From: Jannaschia pagri
Lineage (GTDB): Bacteria; Pseudomonadota; Alphaproteobacteria; Rhodobacterales; Rhodobacteraceae
Assembly (NCBI RefSeq): GCF_019655435.1
Contig: NZ_BPFH01000001.1
Coordinates: 1-64,000 of the forward strand
Length of the DNA stretch: 64,000 nucleotides
Direction: 5' to 3'
A model generated the notes under the pieces. The model searched no databases and was not told where the DNA came from. It worked only from the letters and a program-made list of their open reading frames with translations. Position 1 is the stretch's first letter. Every line of letters begins with the position of its first letter. A program made the position numbers and the translations under genes. Of this stretch, positions 46,510 to 54,169 are shown piece by piece.

Positions 46510-46947
46510 TCATTCCTTTGGGATCTGTGTTTCCGCCCAGGCCAGCGCCGGGGAGTCTCCGCCGCTGGCCCAAATCATAAAGGCCACAGCCGCCTCGACC
46601 TCAGCATCGCTCAGGTCCGCGTTGCCGCCACGCGCGGGCATTTCGGCATATTTGGGCCCGATGAACCCATTGATCGCGTGATCAAAAAGCACATCGAGAC
46701 CTTGGTCTATTCGGGGCGCCCACACCTCGGTCGAGGTGATTTTGGGCGCGCCCGTCAGCTTGTTGCCCCCGTGGCAGTTCTGGCAGGTGTCGCCCCAAAC
46801 CGCGCGCCCGGCGGCCAGGGCCGCCACATCGGGCACGGGAAGGCGATCCAGGGTGACAAAGCCGTCCAACCCCTCGGGCGTGGCTTGCGCCAGCACCGAA
46901 GGGGCCATCAGGGTGGCCAGGGCCAGGGAGAAACAAGCCGTCCGCAT
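46510..46947 (-). CDS. Small periplasmic c-type cytochrome
   Basis: 145 residues. After a signal peptide (to about residue 21) there is one heme motif, CQNCH (55-59). The likely axial methionine is in YAEMPARGG, the pattern of cytochrome c5-like proteins. It would carry electrons in the periplasm. Its ATG follows the upstream DUF3365 stop by one base. Heme attachment would need the ccm genes. Confidence 0.88.
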   Translation of the reverse strand: MRTACFSLALATLMAPSVLAQATPEGLDGFVTLDRLPVPDVAALAAGRAVWGDTCQNCHGGNKLTGAPKITSTEVWAPRIDQGLDVLFDHAINGFIGPKYAEMPARGGNADLSDAEVEAAVAFMIWASGGDSPALAWAETQIPKE

Positions 46948-46948
46948 C

Positions 46949-47512
46949 TTACATCGGGATGCGGATCACGACGCCGCCCATGACGTCACCGGCTTTGAAG
47001 TCGGTCCGGGGCGTGTCCTTGTGGTCGTTGTGGCAAGCCCAGCAGGCTTCGGCCACGGCAATGTCAGGGTAGACGGCGGTGAAGTAGGTTTCGCCACCCA
47101 GCTCTTCTTCGCCATAGAAGTTCTCACCGGGGTTGGCGGCGATGTATTCCAGGCCCTCTTTCTCCATCGGAGTGGTCGGCGCGTTCTGCTTGTTGATCGG
47201 CCAGAGCGACAGCAGCGAGTAGGAGAACTCGTCGGTTTCCTCTGCCACCATCTCGGAGCCGAAGCGGAACATCTGGGCGGGCAGCACCAGGGCCTTGTCG
47301 TCCTCAAAGTGTTCGGAGGCTTTGATCACGCCTTCCTCGACCGCCAAACGGTTGACGATCATGCGCGTGTAGACCGTGCGGTCGGAGCTCATGACCAGGT
47401 GCAGAAGGTCGGTCACCGTCTCGTAGTCCATGCCGTCCGCCGAGGCCGAGCCGCCCAGGGCGACGCCCGCGCCCACGATAAGGGCTTTGACCTTTGCCAT
47501 TGGTGTCATCAT
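46949..47512 (-). CDS. DUF3365 (Tll0287-like) mono-heme protein
   Basis: 187 residues. A signal peptide precedes a PAS-like DUF3365 domain, with one heme motif CWACH (157-161) near the C-terminus. Family members are periplasmic c-type heme sensors or electron carriers. AGGAAA lies eight bases before the ATG at 47512, which is followed by further Met codons. It sits between the multiheme cytochrome and the small cytochrome c genes in one operon. Confidence 0.85.
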   Translation of the reverse strand: MMTPMAKVKALIVGAGVALGGSASADGMDYETVTDLLHLVMSSDRTVYTRMIVNRLAVEEGVIKASEHFEDDKALVLPAQMFRFGSEMVAEETDEFSYSLLSLWPINKQNAPTTPMEKEGLEYIAANPGENFYGEEELGGETYFTAVYPDIAVAEACWACHNDHKDTPRTDFKAGDVMGGVVIRIPM

Positions 47513-47561
47513 ATCTGTGTTTCCTGTCGCTCTTGCAGTTGCGGGAAGCGTGGCCAGCCGG

Positions 47562-49052
47562 TCATTGGTTGGAGCCTTGGTCCGGTTGGTCCACGCGTTT
47601 TACCGCCCAATCGATGCTTTCGATGTGGCGATCCGGGGTGCCCTGGAAGTTCCGCTGCACCAAGTCCGCGTCCGCCAAAGCGTCGATCGAGAATTCGAGG
47701 CTGTGACAGGACATGCAGACGGGGCGGATCATCTTCTCATTGGGGCGAAGGGTGTCGTTCTGGTTGTGGTTGGTCATCACTACGCCGCGCCGCTCGCTGG
47801 TGGACATGTGGCATGTGGCGCAGGTCACGCCCGACCCGGGCGGCAAGTCGCCAGCCATTTCGGCCAAGACCAGGTCATGGTGGGCGCTGTCCTCATAGGC
47901 GAGGCTGTGATCGTCGGAATGGCACGTCAGACAGGCGCCCGTGGAGGCAAAGGACAGATCCTGTTCGTGGGGCGCATGGCAGGTGGCGCAGGTCAGGTCG
48001 CGGCCCATGGCCTCGGCATGGAGGTCGACGCGGGCCTCGGAGGTGGACATGAGCGGCGCAGGCGCAGGATCGGCCAGATAGTCTTCGAGCGCAGAGACGA
48101 CCATTTCTGGCGGCTCTGACCAGCCCAGACGCTTAAGCATACGCTCCGGGTCACGGGGGTTGGCCAGTTCTGGGTGGCGGCGCATTCCGTGGCGGCCCAG
48201 AGCGAAGGTCTTGGCCTGGCCACGGTGGCAGGAGGCGCAAACCTGTTCCCCTGGCGCAGGCTCCCACGCAGCCTCAATCTCGGCCGGGGTTTCGGCGTCG
48301 GGCGCGTGGCATCCGCCACAGCCCACATCAGCGGCGGCATGGGCGGAGGCCGCCCAATGGGTGTCGGCCTCGGTGCCTTGGGCATCTTCTGGGGCGACGA
48401 TGGCTGCTAGATAGGTCTCAATCTCACTGGCATCTGCACGGGGACGGGCCCGGGCGATGACGCTGGGCGGATGGGTCGGATCATCGGCCAACCACGGCTC
48501 GCCCGCGTGTTTCACCAGGAAGTCCTCATAGAGCGCCTTGTTGTCGTGGTAGTTGTGGCACCCCGAAGAGGCACAGGTGTCAAAGGTCAAGCCCAGGTGC
48601 GACGGGCGGTTCACCCGCACGTCTTGCTCCCCTTCCGAATGGCAGGCCACGCAGTAGTCGCCGGGCAATGTCAGCAGACCGGCCTCGGTGATCTCCGGCT
48701 CATGCTCCGAATGGCAGGAGGTGCAGTACCGCGCGTCGATCCGGTCCCAGTAGGCCGCCATCCGCGGGTTCTTGAACTTCTTGATAGGGTGGCTGTCGTC
48801 CGCGGCCTTCAGCTCTTCTTTGTGGCAGGTCACGCAGGTCTTGTTCAGATCCTTGCGGATGGAGGCCTGATCTTCGAACGGCTCAGAGGTATGGCAAGTC
48901 TCACAAGAGACTTCGAACTGATGGTGCACGCCCGAGGTCTCACCCGGTTGAAAGACAGTGCGATCACCCCCCACGTAGAGCCGCGCCGACGCCGCAGCCG
49001 CAAGCCCCAGGGTAAGCGCAATCCAGAGGATCCAAAGCGTTCCGGTCTTCAT
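47562..49052 (-). CDS. Multiheme cytochrome c with ten CxxCH and one CX4CH motif
   Basis: 496 residues. After a signal peptide (about 1-23) I count CETCH, CVTCH, CTSCH, CVACH, CASSGCH, CGGCH, CASCH, CATCH, CLTCH, CATCH and CMSCH. That is ten standard motifs plus one CX4CH, so up to eleven hemes. The early motifs resemble cytochrome c3/NrfA-related carriers. The catalytic type is not recognisable: no CxxCK motif of NrfA is present. It probably receives electrons from the membrane reductase encoded 13 bases upstream and passes them to a periplasmic acceptor. Confidence 0.88.
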   Translation of the reverse strand: MKTGTLWILWIALTLGLAAAASARLYVGGDRTVFQPGETSGVHHQFEVSCETCHTSEPFEDQASIRKDLNKTCVTCHKEELKAADDSHPIKKFKNPRMAAYWDRIDARYCTSCHSEHEPEITEAGLLTLPGDYCVACHSEGEQDVRVNRPSHLGLTFDTCASSGCHNYHDNKALYEDFLVKHAGEPWLADDPTHPPSVIARARPRADASEIETYLAAIVAPEDAQGTEADTHWAASAHAAADVGCGGCHAPDAETPAEIEAAWEPAPGEQVCASCHRGQAKTFALGRHGMRRHPELANPRDPERMLKRLGWSEPPEMVVSALEDYLADPAPAPLMSTSEARVDLHAEAMGRDLTCATCHAPHEQDLSFASTGACLTCHSDDHSLAYEDSAHHDLVLAEMAGDLPPGSGVTCATCHMSTSERRGVVMTNHNQNDTLRPNEKMIRPVCMSCHSLEFSIDALADADLVQRNFQGTPDRHIESIDWAVKRVDQPDQGSNQ

Positions 49053-49065
49053 CGCCCTCGCCCCC

Positions 49066-51069
49066 TCAGTACGCGTATGACGCTAAAACGTGGATGAGCA
49101 GCAGCACCGGCAACGGCCAGAGCAGCAGGATATGGGCCCAAGTCGGCATCTTGCGGGGTGGATTGCGGGTCGTCCCAATCCGACGCGCCCGCAGTTCGTG
49201 GTCTGCCCCCGTGGCCACACCGGCAACCGCACCAGTCAGCAAGGTGCCCAAAGCCACCACACCAAGCGCGAGGTTCCAGCCGGAGCCCAGGCTGAACCCC
49301 GTATGGGCGAAGAAGCCCGCAACCGCGCTCAACCCCACCACGTTGTGAACAAGACGCCAGCCATCAAAGCTGCCCAGACGATCAAACAGACGGATCCGCT
49401 TGCGCAGCCCGATGGCCAAGGCCGCCACGAAGATACCGACCAGGATGTAGCCGGACCACTGCTTGACGATATTGTCGCGCCACAGCCAGTCGCGCAGGCT
49501 ATCGGCGTCGTAGCTGGTTGGCAGCGGGACGTTCCCAACGAACAGGGGATACAGCCCCACCAACAAAGCAACCAACGACAGGGCCAGAACCGGCTTCCAC
49601 AGCGGCACAGGCTCTGGGTCGGCGCCGGCGTCAATCATCTCGGCCAGAATGGGACGGCAGGTGCCACAGACGCTGCCAGCGGTGGTGACCGCCGATAGAT
49701 CGGGGACGGTGCCCGCCCCCTGGGCAATCGCCTGGCGCAACTGTCCCGCCGTCACGCCCGTGCAATTGCAGACCGTCGCAGAGTCGGCCATGGCCTCGGC
49801 AGAGGCGTCGCTTTCGGCCCAGAGGTGCCCGTTCGCGCGAAAGCGAAACACCATCCAGGGTTGAACGGTCGCGCCCTGCCCCACGGCATCCTGCACGCGG
49901 CTCGCATCGCGCCAGCCCCCGACAGCGATCGCGCCGACCAAGCGGCCCCGCTGAATAAAGATCCGCCGGTAGCTGTCGCCTTCGCTCCAACTATGGGAGC
50001 GGACGCCGACCCGAGCTTCGAGCTGTTCCACGTCACCGGCCGAGAACACCTCCGCGCCGATGACCTTGAGCTTTGTCGCCGGGGTCCGCGCCTCGAAGGC
50101 ATCGATCCCCCCGGTCACGGTGGTCGCAGCCACCTCCGCTTGGGACAGGCCTGGCCCGACCAGACCATACAACTGGCCCTCATGTTCCGCGCATTCCCCG
50201 ACAGCAAAAATATCGGGGTCGCTGGTCCGCATGTGATCGTCGACCGTGATGCCACGCCCAAAGGCCAGCCCCGCATCCCGCGCGAGGTCGATGTTTGGGC
50301 GGATACCGGTGCAGATCACGACGGTATCGCAGTCCAACGTACTGCCATCGGCAAAGGCCAGGCCCGAGACCCGTTCCGCCCCGGTGATTTCGCGCACGGC
50401 CACGCCGGTCCGCACCTCGACGCCCATCTCGGACACGCGGGCCGCAAGCCGATCCCCACCGGCCTGGTCCAACTGGCGCGGCATGAGCCGGCTTTCGTGT
50501 TCCACCACCGTGACGGCGCACCCGCGCAGGGCCATCCCCCGCGCCGCTTCCAACCCAAGCAGACCGCCGCCGATCACCGCGACGCGGCGGGCAGAAAAGC
50601 TGCGGGCGAGCAATGCCGACGCGTCATCGGCACTGCGGAAGCGATAGACACCGGTGCGATGACGGCCCGGGATGTTGGGCACGAAGGCTCGGGAGCCCGT
50701 CGCCAGAACCAACTTGTGATAGGGCCAAACGGCTCCGGTGGCGGTCACGACCTGCCGGGCCTCGCGATCAATTCGGACGATCCGCTGGCCGAGCGCCAGG
50801 TGCCCTTCCTCTCCGGAGGATGCCAAGGCAGGCAGCGCGATGTCCCCGAACTGAGCCTCTCCGGCCAGGAGTGGCGTCAGTTGGACCCGATTATAAGGAT
50901 CTACCGTCTCGTCGGTCAGGACAATCGCCCTTTGGCCAAGGCGTGCAAGGGACTGAGCCGTCCGGATCCCCACGGGGCCACCGCCGACGATGACGATACC
51001 GTCATCTTGCGAAACCCGATCTGGGACATGCCCGTGTTGGGCGACAGCTGGGCTGGCAACTGGGGACAA
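49066..51069 (-). CDS. NirB-like FAD/[2Fe-2S] oxidoreductase fused to a diheme-b-like membrane domain
   Basis: About 667 residues from a TTG at 51069 preceded by AAAGGAGAG; the ATG at 51177 has no ribosome site. Residues about 22-420 are a pyridine-nucleotide-disulfide oxidoreductase with two dinucleotide folds (IVIVGGGPVGIRTA, VAVIGGGLLGLEAA). A BFD-type [2Fe-2S] site follows: Cys434, 436, 468, 471. The C-terminal ~175 residues have about five membrane helices. Two carry His-X13-His pairs (His575/His589, His646/His660), the spacing for two stacked b hemes. It probably moves electrons from cytoplasmic NAD(P)H into the membrane. It lacks the siroheme half of NirB. Confidence 0.85.
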   Translation of the reverse strand: MSPVASPAVAQHGHVPDRVSQDDGIVIVGGGPVGIRTAQSLARLGQRAIVLTDETVDPYNRVQLTPLLAGEAQFGDIALPALASSGEEGHLALGQRIVRIDREARQVVTATGAVWPYHKLVLATGSRAFVPNIPGRHRTGVYRFRSADDASALLARSFSARRVAVIGGGLLGLEAARGMALRGCAVTVVEHESRLMPRQLDQAGGDRLAARVSEMGVEVRTGVAVREITGAERVSGLAFADGSTLDCDTVVICTGIRPNIDLARDAGLAFGRGITVDDHMRTSDPDIFAVGECAEHEGQLYGLVGPGLSQAEVAATTVTGGIDAFEARTPATKLKVIGAEVFSAGDVEQLEARVGVRSHSWSEGDSYRRIFIQRGRLVGAIAVGGWRDASRVQDAVGQGATVQPWMVFRFRANGHLWAESDASAEAMADSATVCNCTGVTAGQLRQAIAQGAGTVPDLSAVTTAGSVCGTCRPILAEMIDAGADPEPVPLWKPVLALSLVALLVGLYPLFVGNVPLPTSYDADSLRDWLWRDNIVKQWSGYILVGIFVAALAIGLRKRIRLFDRLGSFDGWRLVHNVVGLSAVAGFFAHTGFSLGSGWNLALGVVALGTLLTGAVAGVATGADHELRARRIGTTRNPPRKMPTWAHILLLWPLPVLLLIHVLASYAY

Positions 51070-51186
51070 AGGACCTCTCCTTTCACGGGGAAACCCCGAT
51101 CCGACGAGCGCCTTTGCCCAAAAATGCGACTTGCGAGAGCACCCCGTTGCATCCCCCGCGTCCCCAGGATTGTGCATGTGCAGAAT

Positions 51187-51200
51187 CTGTCAAGCGACAA
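51187..51200. promoter_or_regulatory. Possible FNR/NnrR-type site upstream of the redox operon
   Basis: On the minus strand it reads TTGTCGCTTGACAG, a near-palindrome of the CRP/FNR class (TTG-N8-CAA pattern with CAG at one end). It is centred about 125 bases before the TTG start of the reductase, a plausible promoter position. One imperfect half makes this tentative. Confidence 0.35.
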
Positions 51201-51288
51201 GCCGCGAAATGGCACGTTGGTCGCAGGTAACGGGCGGCAGGTTTTAGAACTGCTCAAATCCTAACAGCTTTGCCTCCGCTCATGACGC

Positions 51289-51324
51289 AAAAACGGCCGC
51301 AGTGCGCTTAGTGCAATGCGGCCG
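51289..51324 (-). terminator. Terminator of the serralysin-like gene
   Basis: On the minus strand an eight-base stem CGGCCGCA/TGCGGCCG, extended by GC-rich inner pairs, is followed by TTTTT. It lies about 45 bases after the stop and separates this gene from the redox operon. Confidence 0.85.
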
Positions 51325-51366
51325 AAAGGCAAGGATCTGCTGCTGATTCCAGGCGATTCCTAAGCG

Positions 51367-53967
51367 TCAGAGGATGAAATCTCCAACCTCCGCACCGCCG
51401 ACAATGTAGATTTGACCATTGGCGACGCCGTCACCTCGGGTGTCGAACGAGGCGATGGTGACCGCCTGCCCCGACAGCGTGTAGTCGTTCAAGATCATCT
51501 GCCCCCCGCGACCAGTGAACACGCTGCCGCCAAAGGTGAAGGTCTGGTTGCCCGACAACCACACATTCGCGTCCATGGCCGACAGATCGATCACGTCACC
51601 CTCTGCAGCGTCGAAATCACGGATCTCATCGCGGCGCCACCGCCCCACACCCGTATGCGCGACGCTGGTAAAGACAAAGCGGTCCGCGTCCGCGCCGCCC
51701 GTCAGAAAGTCCACGCCGTCGCCGCCCCCCAGGGTGTCGCGCCCAGCGCCGCCGAGCAAACGGTCCACGTCATCACCGCCTTGCAACAGATCATGGCCCT
51801 CACCACCCAACAGCGTGTCGCGCCCATCCAGACCGTAGATCCTGTCATTGCCCAAGCTGCCTTCGAGCCGGTTGCCGTGGGCATGGGTGCCATAGATCAG
51901 ATCGGCGTGGCCTGACCCAAAGGCATGTTCGATCCGCGACAGCCGGTCCGTCCCTCCGCCACCGGTGGCGGTGCCCGCTTGCAGATTGACCTGCACCCCC
52001 GCGCTATGACCCGTGTAGAGCACCATGTCGAAGTTCGTGCCGCCATCCAGTGTGTCGTCGCCCGCGCCCCCGCGCAGCGTATCGGCATAGCTGCCACCGC
52101 TTAGCCTGTCGTCGCCGTCATCGCCTTCCAGCCTGTCGCTGCCGCTGTCCCCGTTGAGCGTGTCATCGCCGCGTCCACCGCGGAGCGTATCGTTGTCGGC
52201 ACCCCCCGTGAGCAGATCGTCGCCATCCCGCCCCAATAGACTGTCGTTTCCGGCGCCCCCGTCCAGATCATCATCGTCATTGATCAGCGCGATTTCCTGC
52301 CGGGCTCCGGCAGAAATTGCCTGGAGCGCCGTGCCGCCTTCGAGATCGGGGATCGGGCCACGGTTTGCGTCGGGCACCCAGTAGTTCACCAGATCCGGAT
52401 CCGATGTGCTGGCCAGGTCGCTGATATCCCGCGCGGCCACCTCCACGCTGCTGAGGGCCTTGTCGTAGACCGCGATCGGACCGAAATCGCCCTCGAACAG
52501 CGCGTTTCCACTGGACGTCCAGACGCCCTGACTGTCGCCGAACACCAGCTTGCCGCCAGAGGTGAAGCCCGTGCCAGCCTCATAGGTCGTCGACCGCTTT
52601 TCGACCCCGTCCAGGTACAGCGTCATCATACCGGTCGAGGCGTCCCGCGTGATGGTCAGCCTGTGCGCCTGTCCGTCGGCCAGGTCACTGGCATAGAGCC
52701 CTGTCCAAGCCGTCGTGTATCCGCCCGACCGCGGTACGATAAAGAACAGCGCGTTCGATCCGGTGCTGTCGAACAATTGCAACTCCAGGATCGGGTCGCC
52801 GGATCCGTCGGGATCGTAGGACACGATCCGTTGCAAATGGTTCACGTTGGCGTCGAACTTCAGAACCATGTCGATCGTGACGCTGCCGGGCATGGCGTAG
52901 TTGTCGATCTCCAGCCTCCGCGCGGGACTGGTGCTGTCGTTCATCTCTGCCAGGATCACAGTGGGCACCGGCTGCCCTGGTCCGGCCCCGTCCAGAGTGT
53001 CGTTCCCCGCGCCGCCACGGATGGTGTCGTTGCCCAGACCACCCCGCAACAGATTGGCGGCCCCATTGCCCGTCAGACTGTCATCTCCGATGCCTGCGAC
53101 GCCCTCCTCGATGGTGACGCCAAAGGCAATGTTCAAACCACCACCCGCGCGCGTCACATCACCGTCGCCATCGCGGACGACGTCCCAAAGCGAGACATAG
53201 CCGCCCCCGCCGACCTCCACTTGGAGGGTCGCTGCCCGCAGGTCTAGGATGCTGTCGCCCGTGATGCCGGACAGGTCGATGCGGTCGGTCCCGCCAGCGT
53301 CCCAGATGGTGTAGAACGAGCTGTCGAAAGACACCCCGGGCACGTAAGTCGTATCGCCCGCCTCATGGGTCTGGTTCGCCCCAAAAATCGCCTGCAAGGC
53401 CGCGATGTCGAACGGCGCGAGGTCTTCGGGATAGAGAAACCGCAGATCAGGATGCTCGGTCGGGGTACCGGTGCGGTAGGCCATGACGGTGTAGAAATTG
53501 CTGTTGAAGCCAAACTGCCCTGGATCGTAGGTACTGCCCACGCCGGGCAGCTTGGTCCCGTCGAACGGATGGTCCAGCGCCATCACGTGGCCCAACTCGT
53601 GGGTCAGCAGGCCGATGCTATCCGATCCGACCACAAACGTGCCAGACGTGCCCGCATAGCCGCCCCAGCCCCCTGGGACGGAGTCCACCATTTCCAGTCG
53701 GATGTCAGAACTGCCGTAGGGAACCTCCGTAAAGGTCATACCGGCGACTTCGCTGAAACGGGCCACGACGTCTCGGAAGTTGGCCTTTTCCTCGTTCGTC
53801 CAAGCGCGGGTGAAATCGGAGCCGCCCTCGTACCCTGCCTTCGTCGTGGGATTGCCCGCTGGCACGAAGGCATAGGTGTAGCTCGATTTCGTGGGATTGA
53901 AGCCGTAGGACAGCGACCCCAGCAAGGGATGGTTGATGTTGTCGATGTTTGTTGCGCCCACGGACAT
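51367..53967 (-). CDS. Serralysin-like RTX metalloprotease with LamG-like insert
   Basis: 866 residues. The N-terminal domain has HELGHVMALDHP (His123, Glu124, His127, His133), the zinc site of matrixin/serralysin peptidases, and the Met-turn YTVMAYRTG. RTX repeats begin near 300, are interrupted by a concanavalin/LamG-like domain at about 335-530, then continue. The last ~170 residues end in DGVANGQIYIVGG and DFIL, a likely type I secretion end shared with the next gene. There is no signal peptide. It would be secreted and calcium-stabilised and would cut extracellular protein. A strong terminator follows it. Confidence 0.9.
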   Translation of the reverse strand: MSVGATNIDNINHPLLGSLSYGFNPTKSSYTYAFVPAGNPTTKAGYEGGSDFTRAWTNEEKANFRDVVARFSEVAGMTFTEVPYGSSDIRLEMVDSVPGGWGGYAGTSGTFVVGSDSIGLLTHELGHVMALDHPFDGTKLPGVGSTYDPGQFGFNSNFYTVMAYRTGTPTEHPDLRFLYPEDLAPFDIAALQAIFGANQTHEAGDTTYVPGVSFDSSFYTIWDAGGTDRIDLSGITGDSILDLRAATLQVEVGGGGYVSLWDVVRDGDGDVTRAGGGLNIAFGVTIEEGVAGIGDDSLTGNGAANLLRGGLGNDTIRGGAGNDTLDGAGPGQPVPTVILAEMNDSTSPARRLEIDNYAMPGSVTIDMVLKFDANVNHLQRIVSYDPDGSGDPILELQLFDSTGSNALFFIVPRSGGYTTAWTGLYASDLADGQAHRLTITRDASTGMMTLYLDGVEKRSTTYEAGTGFTSGGKLVFGDSQGVWTSSGNALFEGDFGPIAVYDKALSSVEVAARDISDLASTSDPDLVNYWVPDANRGPIPDLEGGTALQAISAGARQEIALINDDDDLDGGAGNDSLLGRDGDDLLTGGADNDTLRGGRGDDTLNGDSGSDRLEGDDGDDRLSGGSYADTLRGGAGDDTLDGGTNFDMVLYTGHSAGVQVNLQAGTATGGGGTDRLSRIEHAFGSGHADLIYGTHAHGNRLEGSLGNDRIYGLDGRDTLLGGEGHDLLQGGDDVDRLLGGAGRDTLGGGDGVDFLTGGADADRFVFTSVAHTGVGRWRRDEIRDFDAAEGDVIDLSAMDANVWLSGNQTFTFGGSVFTGRGGQMILNDYTLSGQAVTIASFDTRGDGVANGQIYIVGGAEVGDFIL

Positions 53968-54124
53968 TTGATCGCCTCCTCGTTTCGGCCGTTATAGGCG
54001 CAAGAGAAGGGTCCGCGTCACCCAGATTGTCGCAGACACGGCCAGCGTGCGACCTTTGTCTCACGGGATGATCAGAGACGGTCGTGAACCACCGGGCCAG
54101 ACAAGACGCAGGTGTGGCGGCGGG

Positions 54125-54143
54125 CGGCCCCCCTGCTGGGGGC
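54125..54143. terminator. Hairpin after the FG-GAP/RTX gene
   Basis: A seven-base stem GGCCCCC/GGGGGCC with a five-base loop lies about 25 bases beyond the stop of the large minus-strand gene. There is no T run, so it is only a possible terminator. Confidence 0.35.
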
Positions 54144-54169
54144 CAGCCGTTCTCGCATCGCGCATCTGA

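Noticed and set aside
46038-51069. Idea that the redox operon is a standard NrfA or NirBD nitrite reductase
   Set aside because: The multiheme protein lacks the CxxCK motif of NrfA, and the flavoprotein lacks the siroheme/4Fe-4S half of NirB; the membrane domain fits neither.
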